Shown in pieces: positions 35,327 through 44,000 of a stretch of DNA of 64,000 bases (position 1 is the first letter of the stretch; every line of letters starts with the position of its first letter). The notes under the pieces were generated by a model. That model had not been told where the DNA came from. It did not search any database and worked only from the letters and a program-made list of their open reading frames with translations. This DNA comes from Saccharopolyspora erythraea NRRL 2338 (GTDB lineage: Bacteria; Actinomycetota; Actinomycetes; Mycobacteriales; Pseudonocardiaceae). The DNA is taken from NCBI RefSeq assembly GCF_000062885.1, contig NC_009142.1:3895584-3959583 (forward strand), in the 5' to 3' direction. Made by a program: the position numbers and the translations under genes.

Positions 35327-36033
35327 CGGGTGACTCGCGGACCGACCGGTCCCCGGGTACCGAGATCCTGCTGACCGCTTCCGACCTGCACCTGTCGTTC
35401 GGGGCCACTCCGGCGCTGCGCGGTGCGGGGCTGGCGGTGACCGCAGGCGAGATGGTCGCGGTGATGGGCTCGTCCGGCTCGGGGAAGTCCACGCTCCTGC
35501 ACTGCCTGGCCGGGATCCTGGTGCCCGAGAAGGGCGAGGTGCGCTACCGCGGCCGCGACCTGGCGCGGGCCTCCGACGAGGAGCGCAGCGAGCTGCGCCG
35601 CGGCGACTTCGGATTCGTCTTCCAGTTCGGCCAGCTCGTACCCGAGCTCACGGTCGCCGAGAACGTGGCACTGCCGCTGCGCCTGTCCGGCGTCGGCCGC
35701 CGCCGCGCCGAGCGGCAGGCCGCGGAGTGGCTGGAGAAGCTGGAGATCGCCGCGATCGCCGGCCAGCGGCCGGGAGAGGTCTCCGGCGGTCAGGGCCAGC
35801 GGGCCGCGCTGGCGCGCGCCCTGGTCGGCAACCCCTCGGTGATCTTCGCCGACGAGCCGACCGGTGCACTGGACTCCGAGGGCGGTGAGCACGTCATGCG
35901 GCTGCTCTCCGACGCCGCCCGCAACACCGGCGCCGCGGTCGTCCTGGTCACCCACGAACCCCGGGTCGCCGCCTACGCCGACGGCGAGGTCGTCATCCGC
36001 GACGGCCGGACCAAGGCGCGGGAGCTGGTCTGA
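35323..36033 (+). CDS. ABC transporter ATP-binding protein (MacB/LolD type)
   Basis: A 236-residue ATPase with Walker A VMGSSGSGKSTLLHCLAG, Q-loop FGFVFQFGQLVPELT, signature VSGGQGQRAALARALVGNPS, Walker B VIFADEPTGALDSEG and the H-loop VLVTHEP. Sequence type is that of FtsX-partner ATPases that drive mechanotransmission or lipid/antibiotic export. It overlaps both neighbours (ATGA with padR, TGATG with the permease), so the three are one translational unit. Confidence 0.93.
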   Translation: MTGDSRTDRSPGTEILLTASDLHLSFGATPALRGAGLAVTAGEMVAVMGSSGSGKSTLLHCLAGILVPEKGEVRYRGRDLARASDEERSELRRGDFGFVFQFGQLVPELTVAENVALPLRLSGVGRRRAERQAAEWLEKLEIAAIAGQRPGEVSGGQGQRAALARALVGNPSVIFADEPTGALDSEGGEHVMRLLSDAARNTGAAVVLVTHEPRVAAYADGEVVIRDGRTKARELV

Positions 36034-38354
36034 TGCGCACGATCCGCAACTGGGTGGCCGACCTGGCCTTCGGCGTGCGGCTGTCGGTCGGGGGCGGCCG
36101 CACGCCGTGGGGCAGGCTGGCGCTCACCGCGGTGGGCATCGGCCTCGGCGTGGCGGTGCTGCTGTTGGCGTCGTCGGTGCAGCACGTCGACGACGAGCGG
36201 CGGACGCGGCAGGAGGCCAGGAGCGGCCAGGTGTACGTCCAGGACCCGGCCGCGATCGCGGGCGCGGCTGTCCTGGCGGTCGACAAGTCGGATGTGTTCG
36301 ACGGGCGCCAGGTGGTGGGCGTCGTCGTCGACCCGCAGCGGCCGGGAGCGCCGCACCCGCCCGGGATCGCCGGCAACCCGGCGCCGGGAGAGGTGCTGGT
36401 ATCACCCGCGCTGAAGGCCCTCCTCGACGGCCCCGGCGGTGAGCTGCTGCGTCCGCGACTGCCCGGGGCGGTCACCGGAGTGGTCGGACAGGAAGCGCTG
36501 GTCTCACCGGACGAGCTGTTCTACTACGCGGGTTCGGACCGGTTGCTGCAAGAGAGCATGTCGGTGTCGGTGATCCGCGACCACTTCGGCGAGTCGTCGC
36601 CGTCGCGCCTGGGACTCGACAGCGAGCAGTGGATGGTCCTCGCTCTCGGGGTGAGCGCCCTGCTGGTGCCCGTGGTCGTATTCGTGGCGTCGACGGCGCG
36701 GCTGGCCGAGTCGGCCCGGGAGCGCAGGCTGGCCGCCCTGCGGCTGGTCGGCTCCAGCCGCAGGCAGGTGCGCCGCATCGCCGCGGGCGAGGCGCTCGCG
36801 GGGGCCCTGGCGGGGGTCGTGCTCGGCTGGGGGATCTTCCTGGCCGGACGACTGGCCGCCGGCGGGGTCGAGGTTGTCGGCTTCACCGTGTTCAGCTCCG
36901 ACATCCGGCCGGAGTTGTGGTATGCCGCCGCGGTCACCGCGGGCGTACCGCTGGTCGCGGTCGTCACCGCGATCATGGCGATGCGCGGCACGATCATCGA
37001 ACCGCTGAGCGTCGTGCGACGCACCCCAGCCGGTCGCCGCCGCCTGCTCTGGCGTCTCGTGCCGATCGTGCTGGGCACCGCCCTGATGCTCGCCGTCCGC
37101 CAAGGCGCGGGCGACGAGCGGGAGCTGATGTTCGTGACCGCGGTCGTGCTCATCCTGGTCGGAGTGCCGCTGGTGCTGGCGTGGGTGTTCGAGCGGGTCG
37201 TGGGCAGGCTCCGGGGCGGCTCGCTCCCCGGCCAGCTCGCCGTGCGCGGCCTCCAGCTCAGCAGTGGTTCGGCGGCCCGGTCGGTCAGCGCCATCGCGGT
37301 GGTGCTGACCGGGGTGATCGGGCTGCAGACGGTCCTGGCGAGCATGGAAGCCACCGAAGTGCGGCGGAGCGCGCCCGCGGACCCGTCGACGCTCTCGGTC
37401 AACGGCTCGCAGGCTCGCGACATCCCCGTCGACCCGGCCGGAGCCACTGGCCGGGCGCTGTCCGCGGTGCCCGGAGTCGTCGGCGTCGAGCCCGTCTCCT
37501 CCAGCTCGCTAACCCAGGGCGAGGATCCGCAGGCGCCCTACCACGGTGCGCTCATCGCCGACTGCGCCGTGCTGGCCAGGAAGGCCGCGGTCGGTTCCTG
37601 CCAGGACGGGGACATCTTCTACAGCAGCGGCACCGACCAGGCACCGGCTCCGGCGGCGGGGACCCCGATGCGCGTCGAACCGGGCTTCATCGGGGAGCGG
37701 GCGACGACCTGGACGACTCCGGCCGGCATCCGGCAGGTCGGCCCCCTCGCGGATGGATCCGGCTCCGCGGGGTTCCTGCTCACCCCGAAAGCCGCGGAAG
37801 GGATACCCGTGTCGGCGCGATCGGTCAACATCGCCGTCCGGCTCGGGGAGGACTCCTCGCCGGACACCGTCGAGCACGTCCGCAACGTCGCCGCCGCGCA
37901 TCTGGTCGGCTGGTCGGTGACGCGCGGCGAGGGGCCGGACACGGCGCAGTCCGGTGCCTTCGACCTGATCCGGTACGGGCTGCTGCTCGGCGCGCTGGTC
38001 ACCTTCGCGCTCATCGGGTGCAGCCTGTTCGTGTCCGCCGCCGAGCAGATCCAGCAGCGGCGCAGGCAGATGGCGGTGCTGGCGGCCGTCGGCGTGCAAC
38101 GCCGGACGCTGGCCTGGTCGGCGCTGTTGCAGAACGCGTTGCCGATGCTCGCGGCGGTGGTCGTGGCGCTGGTGGTCGGCGCGTTGCTCGGCGGCCTGGT
38201 GCTGCTGGTGCTGGAGCCGAGCCGGGTCGCGTTCGACCTGCCGGGCCTGGCCGGTCTGCTCGGCATCGCGGTCGCGGCGGTGGCCGTGGTCACGGCCCTG
38301 ACCCTCCCGGCACTCGGCCGGGCGATGCACCCGGAGGGCCTGCGCACGGAGTAG
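36033..38354 (+). CDS. ABC transporter permease, FtsX family
   Basis: A 773-residue membrane protein. A first TM helix (LTAVGIGLGVAVLLLASSV, about 30-50) is followed by an extracytoplasmic domain, then a FtsX core (about 205-340: MVLALGVSALLVPVVVFVASTARLAESARERRLAALRLVGSSRRQVRRIAAGEAL). There is a second periplasm-facing region and a C-terminal FtsX core (about 640-760: LLLGALVTFALIGCSLFVSAAEQIQQRRRQMAVLAAVG). The R-x-LaxLrlvG motif that touches the ATPase is present in both halves. A substrate cannot be inferred; PadR-controlled systems often export toxic compounds. Confidence 0.9.
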   Translation: MRTIRNWVADLAFGVRLSVGGGRTPWGRLALTAVGIGLGVAVLLLASSVQHVDDERRTRQEARSGQVYVQDPAAIAGAAVLAVDKSDVFDGRQVVGVVVDPQRPGAPHPPGIAGNPAPGEVLVSPALKALLDGPGGELLRPRLPGAVTGVVGQEALVSPDELFYYAGSDRLLQESMSVSVIRDHFGESSPSRLGLDSEQWMVLALGVSALLVPVVVFVASTARLAESARERRLAALRLVGSSRRQVRRIAAGEALAGALAGVVLGWGIFLAGRLAAGGVEVVGFTVFSSDIRPELWYAAAVTAGVPLVAVVTAIMAMRGTIIEPLSVVRRTPAGRRRLLWRLVPIVLGTALMLAVRQGAGDERELMFVTAVVLILVGVPLVLAWVFERVVGRLRGGSLPGQLAVRGLQLSSGSAARSVSAIAVVLTGVIGLQTVLASMEATEVRRSAPADPSTLSVNGSQARDIPVDPAGATGRALSAVPGVVGVEPVSSSSLTQGEDPQAPYHGALIADCAVLARKAAVGSCQDGDIFYSSGTDQAPAPAAGTPMRVEPGFIGERATTWTTPAGIRQVGPLADGSGSAGFLLTPKAAEGIPVSARSVNIAVRLGEDSSPDTVEHVRNVAAAHLVGWSVTRGEGPDTAQSGAFDLIRYGLLLGALVTFALIGCSLFVSAAEQIQQRRRQMAVLAAVGVQRRTLAWSALLQNALPMLAAVVVALVVGALLGGLVLLVLEPSRVAFDLPGLAGLLGIAVAAVAVVTALTLPALGRAMHPEGLRTE

Positions 38355-38379
38355 GGAAGTGCGGGGTGAGGGGGGACAG

Positions 38380-38420
38380 CTCGTCGCTGAAGCAATAGCG
38401 ACTATTGCTTCAGCGACGAG
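38380..38420. terminator. 19-bp perfect hairpin after the ABC operon
   Basis: CTCGTCGCTGAAGCAATAG (38380-38398) and its complement (38402-38420) flank a 3-nt loop. It lies 25 bp after the permease stop. No T tract; the long perfect arms make it a strong terminator or a transposable-element relic. Confidence 0.65.
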
Positions 38421-39252
38421 TGAAATCAGTCCTATTGGGAGAAGGGCTTCCGGTTGCGTGAAGCACGGAGTCGAGCCAGGAAGCCCGGCTCGCGGCGTGG
38501 GGGACGAGGAGGCGCGCGGCGGCGGCCGGGGTGCGGCGTGCGGGCTCTCGGAACGTGGGCGGCACGCGGTGCCGGGCGCGCTGGCACGTCTCAAAGGGCA
38601 CGCGCTGCCGAAACTGCGGTCAACGGGGGATAGCGGATGGCGCGGCGGCCCGACAGCTAGCGGGGAGCGGCGGATAAGCGCCCGTTAGCGGGGAGATCGG
38701 CCGATAGCGCGGCAACCCGGCGGCTAGCGGGGTAGGCCAGTGAGACCTTGCGGGCTGGCCGATAGCGGAACACATCGACGGTGAGCCGGGGGAGCCGACG
38801 GAGCGCGCGATGCATCGACGGAGAGCGCGGCGGGGCGACGGGTAACGGGAGTGGTCGATGTCACCGCGCGGCCAGTCCGGTGGGAGAGACGCCGCTGAGC
38901 GGAATCCGCCCGCTGGGGAGTTCCGGCGACGGGGCGGGTCGGCGGGCCCTGCGTGACCGGCGGGCTGGTGAGCGGCGCGGCCGCCAGCCGCTTCCTCCGC
39001 GTTCCGTCCTCCACGCCGGCTTCCGCTGCGCCGCCGGGCGTCCGCCCCGTCGGCTACCTCCGCGCCGTCGGCTTGCTCCGCCTCGCGCGTCCGCTGTGCG
39101 TGCCCGCTGTTCACGTGTCCGCTGTGTATGCGCCCGTCACGCCGCAGCGCTGTGACGGCGGCTTTCCCCGCTCCGCCGCTGTGTCGATGTGTTCCAGCGT
39201 TGGGAGTGTTCGGTCACTCGATCCGGGAAGCACTTGCGCGGATGAGGGTTGG
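38421..39252. other. Gene-poor intergenic tract
   Basis: About 830 bp without a convincing gene: ORFs present are short, with poor codon position bias, and overlap on both strands. The 5' part (38629-38770) carries degenerate TAGCGGGG repeats. The remainder shows no recognisable motif until the iron box. Confidence 0.5.
38629..38770. repeat. Degenerate TAGCGG(GGAG) repeat cluster
   Basis: Copies of TAGCGG or close variants begin at 38631, 38658, 38686, 38705, 38725 and 38763, with TAAGCG at 38675. Three of them continue as TAGCGGGG. Spacing is irregular (about 19-38 bp). Because TAG is rare in GC-rich DNA, this density is unexpected by chance. Confidence 0.5.
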
Positions 39253-39271
39253 TTAGGCTAGGCTACCTTTT
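39253..39271. promoter_or_regulatory. Iron box (IdeR/DmdR-type operator)
   Basis: TTAGGCTAGGCTACCTTTT closely matches the actinobacterial iron-repressor site TTAGGTTAGGCTAACCTAA. It lies 84 bp upstream of the siderophore-interacting protein gene. Confidence 0.8.
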
Positions 39272-39354
39272 GTTGATCAAGGTATCGGCCGGTCGGCGCG
39301 CTTGCTCCGTCCGGTCCGCCGAGCCTTTCCCGTGAACGAAGCCGGAGCCCGCGC

Positions 39355-40194
39355 ATGACCATCCAGACCCAGCCGCGGCCGAAGACCTCCACGGCGTTCA
39401 GGCTGTTCCCGGTCGAGGTGACCGGTGTGCGGCGGCTCGGCACCAACCTCGCGCGGATCACCTTCGGCGGGGCGGAACTGGGCGCCATGGCCACCGGTGG
39501 GCTCGACCAGCGGATCAAGCTGGTCTTCCCGCTGCCGGGGCAGGACCTGGTGCTGCCCGGAGGTGAGCAGCCGTTCCAGGCGCTTCGTGCGCTGCCGGAC
39601 GGCCTGCGGCCGCACCTGCGCACCTACACGCTGCGCGCGCACCGTCCGGAGCAGCGCGAGTTCGACGTCGACTTCGTCCTGCACGCGACATCGGTCCCGG
39701 CTCGTCGTTCGGCATGCGCGCCCGCGTCGGCGACCGCATCGCGGTGTACGCGCCGAACGCCGAACATCCGCACGGGAGGCGCTTCGCCGGCGTGGAGTAC
39801 GACTTCGACCGGCTGGGGGAGCGGACCCTGCTCGTGGGCGACGAGACGGCGCTCCCGGCGATCGCGAGCATCCTGGAGGCGCTGCCGTCCGGGGTGCGCG
39901 CCGAGGTCTTCGCCGAGGTGCCCGACTCCGGCGACGTGCTCTCGATCCCGACCGCCGCCGATGCCCGCGTGCAGTGGCTGCCGAGGCTGGGCTGCGAGGC
40001 GCCCGGTGTGCTCGTGGCCGACGCGCTCCGGGCCGCGGCCCGCTCCCGGCGCGTACTGCTGGATCGCGGGGGAGCGCGACATGGTGACCGCGACGCGGCG
40101 TCACCTGCTCGGCGAGTGCGGCTTCGACCGCGAGTCGATCACGTTCATGGGCTACTGGCGTCGCGGTGTTCGCGGGGACCTCCCCGCGAACTGA
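39355..40194 (+). pseudogene. Siderophore-interacting protein (FAD/NADPH ferric reductase), with two frameshifts
   Basis: The reading frame starting MTIQTQPRPKTSTAFRLF encodes a normal SIP N-terminus to VDFVLHA (about residue 111), with the FAD motif LRTYTLRAHRPEQ. The family sequence then continues in another frame (DIGPGSSFGMRARVGDRIAVYAPNAEH ... TLLVGDETALPAIASILEALPSG) and returns near 40045 to the first frame for the C-terminal AYCWIAGERDMVTATRRHLL. A missing base near 39686 and an extra base near 40045 would explain this. Total length (about 280 residues) is normal, so a sequencing error or a recent mutation is likely. If intact, it releases iron from siderophores under control of the iron box. 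Confidence 0.8.
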
Positions 40195-41247
<1,053 letters not shown>

Positions 41248-41279
41248 TTGCTCACCCGGTCCGCGCGACCGGGTGCGAC

Positions 41280-41324
41280 GAGGGACCCCGCCAGCCTCTC
41301 TCCGGCGGGGTCCCTCTTCTTCTC
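41280..41324 (+). terminator. Rho-independent terminator of the Rpf gene
   Basis: GAGGGACCCCGCC (41280-41292) pairs with GGCGGGGTCCCTC (41304-41316) and is followed by TTCTTCTC. It lies 33 bp past the stop. Confidence 0.85.
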
Positions 41325-41327
41325 GCC

Positions 41328-41432
41328 CTACTTGGGTCGGTGCCGCCGCAGATCGCTGCGGATGTCCCAAACCGTCCAGGCGACCCCTCCCGCTACGATG
41401 ACCGACATCAGCAGCAGCACCAGCTCGGTCAC
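41328..41432 (-). CDS. Putative 34-residue membrane peptide
   Basis: A small ORF starting GTG at 41432, encoding a peptide that begins MTELVLLLMSVIVAGGVAWT and ends in the basic tail DIRSDLRRHRPK. One hydrophobic helix followed by Arg/Lys gives a classic N-out/C-in small membrane protein layout. Upstream on the minus strand, GGAGGGAGGG lies about 7 nt before the GTG. Third-position GC is high. It is convergent with the Rpf gene and separated only by the terminator. Function unknown. Confidence 0.5.
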   Translation of the reverse strand: MTELVLLLMSVIVAGGVAWTVWDIRSDLRRHRPK

Positions 41433-41890
41433 GGGCGGTCCCTCCCTCCGGAGCGGTCGGGCTTCCCGACCCGGCGTCCTGTGCTCCCGAGCCTGAATTG
41501 CGCGGTCGTTGATCGCTGTGCGTGCAGGGTCATTGAACCCGGACGAGTGTTCCGCGTTGTGAGTTCACTCGCCGCGCACAGCCGTGATCAGTGCGTTGAG
41601 CTGCGATCAGCAGCGGGTCTCGGTATGAATGCGGAAAGTAGTCAGGGGAATTCTCCTAACGCTTCGTAGATCGAAAGAGACCCCAAGGGCTGCAATAGCT
41701 ATCTGACCGGGCGATCGCCCGCGTGTCGGCTGGATCGGACTTGCTTTCGGCGGGCTAATACGCGCCTGCCGGGCCACACTGACGGCAACGCGACGCGCGC
41801 CAGATCAGTCCATCGGGCGGCGGTGCCGAACCGTGCGCCCGCGCAGCCACAACGCGCACCGGCGGCACCGCCCGCCAAGGGGAGGGCTGA
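41433..41890. other. Intergenic region upstream of murT
   Basis: This 458-bp region contains the likely murT promoter and no clear gene. A near-palindrome AGGGGAATTCTCCT lies around 41644-41657. Otherwise nothing recognisable. Confidence 0.4.
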
Positions 41891-43234
41891 ATGACAGAAA
41901 CCACGTGGGGCCGCGGGAGCACGGCCGCGGACCCGTCGGAGAGCACTGCCACCGACCAGCGGTGGCAGCTCGTCGCGCCGCCCCTGGTGCGACGTCCCGT
42001 GCGGTTCCACCGCAACGATCCCCGGACCGCGCTGGCGGTGGATCTCGGCAGGATCGCGGCGGCGATGTCCCGGCGGCTCGGCATGGGCAGCGGCGGCATG
42101 ATCGGCGGCAGGCTGGCACTGGGCCTGCAGCCCAAGGCGCTGCAGAAGCTCGCGATCGGACGCCGGGTCGTGATGGTCACCGGAACCAACGGCAAGACCA
42201 CGACGACGCAGATGGTGGCCGAGGCGCTGCGTTCGCGCGCGCCCGCCGTCAGCAACGCCACCGGCGCCAACATGCTCGACGGCCACGTCGCCGCGCTGAT
42301 GACCCACCTCGACGCCCCGTTCGCGGCGCTGGAGGTCGACGAGCTGCACCTGGCGCAGGTCACCGAGCGCTTCGGCCCCGCCGTGATCGTCCTGCTGAAC
42401 CTCAGCCGGGACCAGCTCGACCGCGTCGGCGAGATCCGCACCGTCGAGGCGAGCCTGCGCCGTGCGCTGGCGCAGGCGCCCGAGGCGCACGTGGTCGCCA
42501 ACCGGGACGACCCCAACATCGTCTCCGCCGCGTTCGACCACCCCAACGTCACCTGGGTCTCGGGCGGGGCGCGCTGGAAGGACGACGCGGTCAACTGCCC
42601 GCGCTGCGGAGCCCACCTCGGCGACGGCGACCAGGAGTGGCGGTGCGCGTGCGGGCTCACGCGGCCGGACGCGCACTGGACGGTCACCGACTGCGGCCTG
42701 CGCGGCCCGGACGGGCGGATGCGGTCGCTGTCGCTGAACCTGCCCGGCCACGTCAACCGCATCAACGCCGCGTTCGCGCTGGCGGCGGCGCTGGAGAGCG
42801 GCTGCGAGCTGGCACCGGCGCTGGAGCGCATCTCCCGGGTGCACCAGGCCAGCGGCCGCTACAGCACGGTCGCGCTTTCCGGCCGCACGGTGCGGTTGCT
42901 GTTGGCCAAGAACCCGGCGAGCTGGCTGGAGATGCTCGACCTGGTCTCGGCCCACGAACGGCCGCTGGTGCTGTCGGTGAACAGCCGCGAGGCAGACGGG
43001 CACGACGTGTCGTGGCTGTGGGACATCGACTTCGAGTCGCTGCGCGGCCGCGTGGTGGCGGTGACCGGTGAGCGCGCGCTGGACCTGGCCGTCCGGCTGC
43101 ATTACGCGGGTGTGCGGTGCCGGGTCGCGGGCAGCGTCGAGGAGGGCCTGCCTCCCGAGGGCGGCGACGTGCCCGACGTCATCGCCAACTACACGGCGTT
43201 CCGGGACCTGTTCGCGAGGAGCGTGGGGGCATGA
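41891..43234 (+). CDS. murT: Lipid II isoglutaminyl synthase subunit MurT
   Basis: A 447-residue Mur ligase-like protein. The P-loop is MVTGTNGKTTTTQMVAEAL, with ALEVDELHLAQVTERFGPAVIVLLNLSRDQLDRVGE. A Cys4 zinc ribbon, typical of MurT, is inserted around residue 235 (CPRCGAHLGDGDQEWRCACG). The C-terminal DUF1727 domain ends in VIANYTAFRDLF. With GatD it amidates D-Glu of lipid II to D-iso-Gln in the cytoplasm. Its stop overlaps the gatD start (ATGA). Confidence 0.95.
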   Translation: MTETTWGRGSTAADPSESTATDQRWQLVAPPLVRRPVRFHRNDPRTALAVDLGRIAAAMSRRLGMGSGGMIGGRLALGLQPKALQKLAIGRRVVMVTGTNGKTTTTQMVAEALRSRAPAVSNATGANMLDGHVAALMTHLDAPFAALEVDELHLAQVTERFGPAVIVLLNLSRDQLDRVGEIRTVEASLRRALAQAPEAHVVANRDDPNIVSAAFDHPNVTWVSGGARWKDDAVNCPRCGAHLGDGDQEWRCACGLTRPDAHWTVTDCGLRGPDGRMRSLSLNLPGHVNRINAAFALAAALESGCELAPALERISRVHQASGRYSTVALSGRTVRLLLAKNPASWLEMLDLVSAHERPLVLSVNSREADGHDVSWLWDIDFESLRGRVVAVTGERALDLAVRLHYAGVRCRVAGSVEEGLPPEGGDVPDVIANYTAFRDLFARSVGA

Positions 43235-43953
43235 CGGAGGCTTTGCGGATCGCGCTGGTCCTGCCGGACCTGCTGGGCACCTACGGGGACCGCGGCAACG
43301 TGCTCGTGCTGGAGAAGCGGCTGCGGTGGCGGGGGATCGCGACCGAGACGGTCACCATCCTCTCGTCGTCGGAGCAGCTTCCGTCATCGTGCGACCTCTA
43401 CGTGATCGGCGGGGGAGAGGACGTCGCCCAGCAGGCGGCCGTGCGCTTCCTCAACCGCGGCAAGGGGCTGCGGCGAGCCGTCGAGCGCGGGGCTCCGGTG
43501 CTGGGCATCTGCGGCGGGCTGCAGGTGCTCGGGACGGAGTTCACCACCGGCGACGGGGTGCGCCACGACGGTCTGGGGCTGGTCGACGCGGTGACGAGCC
43601 CGGGGCAGGGGCGCGCCATCGGTGAGGTGAGCACGGAGTCGACGATCGACGGCGTGGGCATGCTGACCGGCTTCGAGAACCACCTCGGCCGCACGGTGCT
43701 CGGCAGCGGGTCGAGCCCGCTGGGCAGGGTCCTTCGGGGGACCGGGAACGGGCACGACGACGCCGAGGGGGCGGTGACGGGGCGCGTGGTCTGCACCTAC
43801 CTGCACGGGCCGGTGCTGGCGCGCAACCCGACGCTTGCCGATCTGCTCCTGGAGTGGGCCGTCGGCCGGCCGCTGCCGGAACTGCCCGAACTGCCGGTGC
43901 TGGAGGCGTTGCGCGCCGAGCGCACGCGACCGCCCGCACGGGCCCGCAAGTAG
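43231..43953 (+). CDS. gatD: Lipid II isoglutaminyl synthase glutaminase subunit GatD
   Basis: A 240-residue class I glutamine amidotransferase-like protein. Start motif is LVLPDLLGTYGDRGNVLVL, nucleophile Cys in VLGICGGLQVLG, and catalytic His in CTYLHGPVLARNPTLADLLL. It supplies ammonia from glutamine to MurT. Translationally coupled to murT. A strong hairpin (43955-44000) follows and is shared with the convergent murJ gene. Confidence 0.95.
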   Translation: MTEALRIALVLPDLLGTYGDRGNVLVLEKRLRWRGIATETVTILSSSEQLPSSCDLYVIGGGEDVAQQAAVRFLNRGKGLRRAVERGAPVLGICGGLQVLGTEFTTGDGVRHDGLGLVDAVTSPGQGRAIGEVSTESTIDGVGMLTGFENHLGRTVLGSGSSPLGRVLRGTGNGHDDAEGAVTGRVVCTYLHGPVLARNPTLADLLLEWAVGRPLPELPELPVLEALRAERTRPPARARK

Positions 43954-43954
43954 T

Positions 43955-44000
43955 CGCCTGGTCCGCCGCCCGCGCGCGGTCGCTAGCGGCGGACCAGGCG
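43955..44000. terminator. 14-bp hairpin between gatD and murJ
   Basis: CGCCTGGTCCGCCG (43955-43968) pairs with 43987-44000. The right arm lies inside the last codons of murJ. Probably a bidirectional stop for the convergent genes. Confidence 0.55.

Noticed and set aside
38629-38770. CRISPR array
   Set aside because: Repeats are 6-10 bp, imperfect and irregularly spaced; no spacers of uniform length and no cas genes.
38953-39261. 102-codon ORF upstream of the siderophore gene
   Set aside because: No ribosome site, poor codon bias, and its 3' end overlaps the iron box and promoter.
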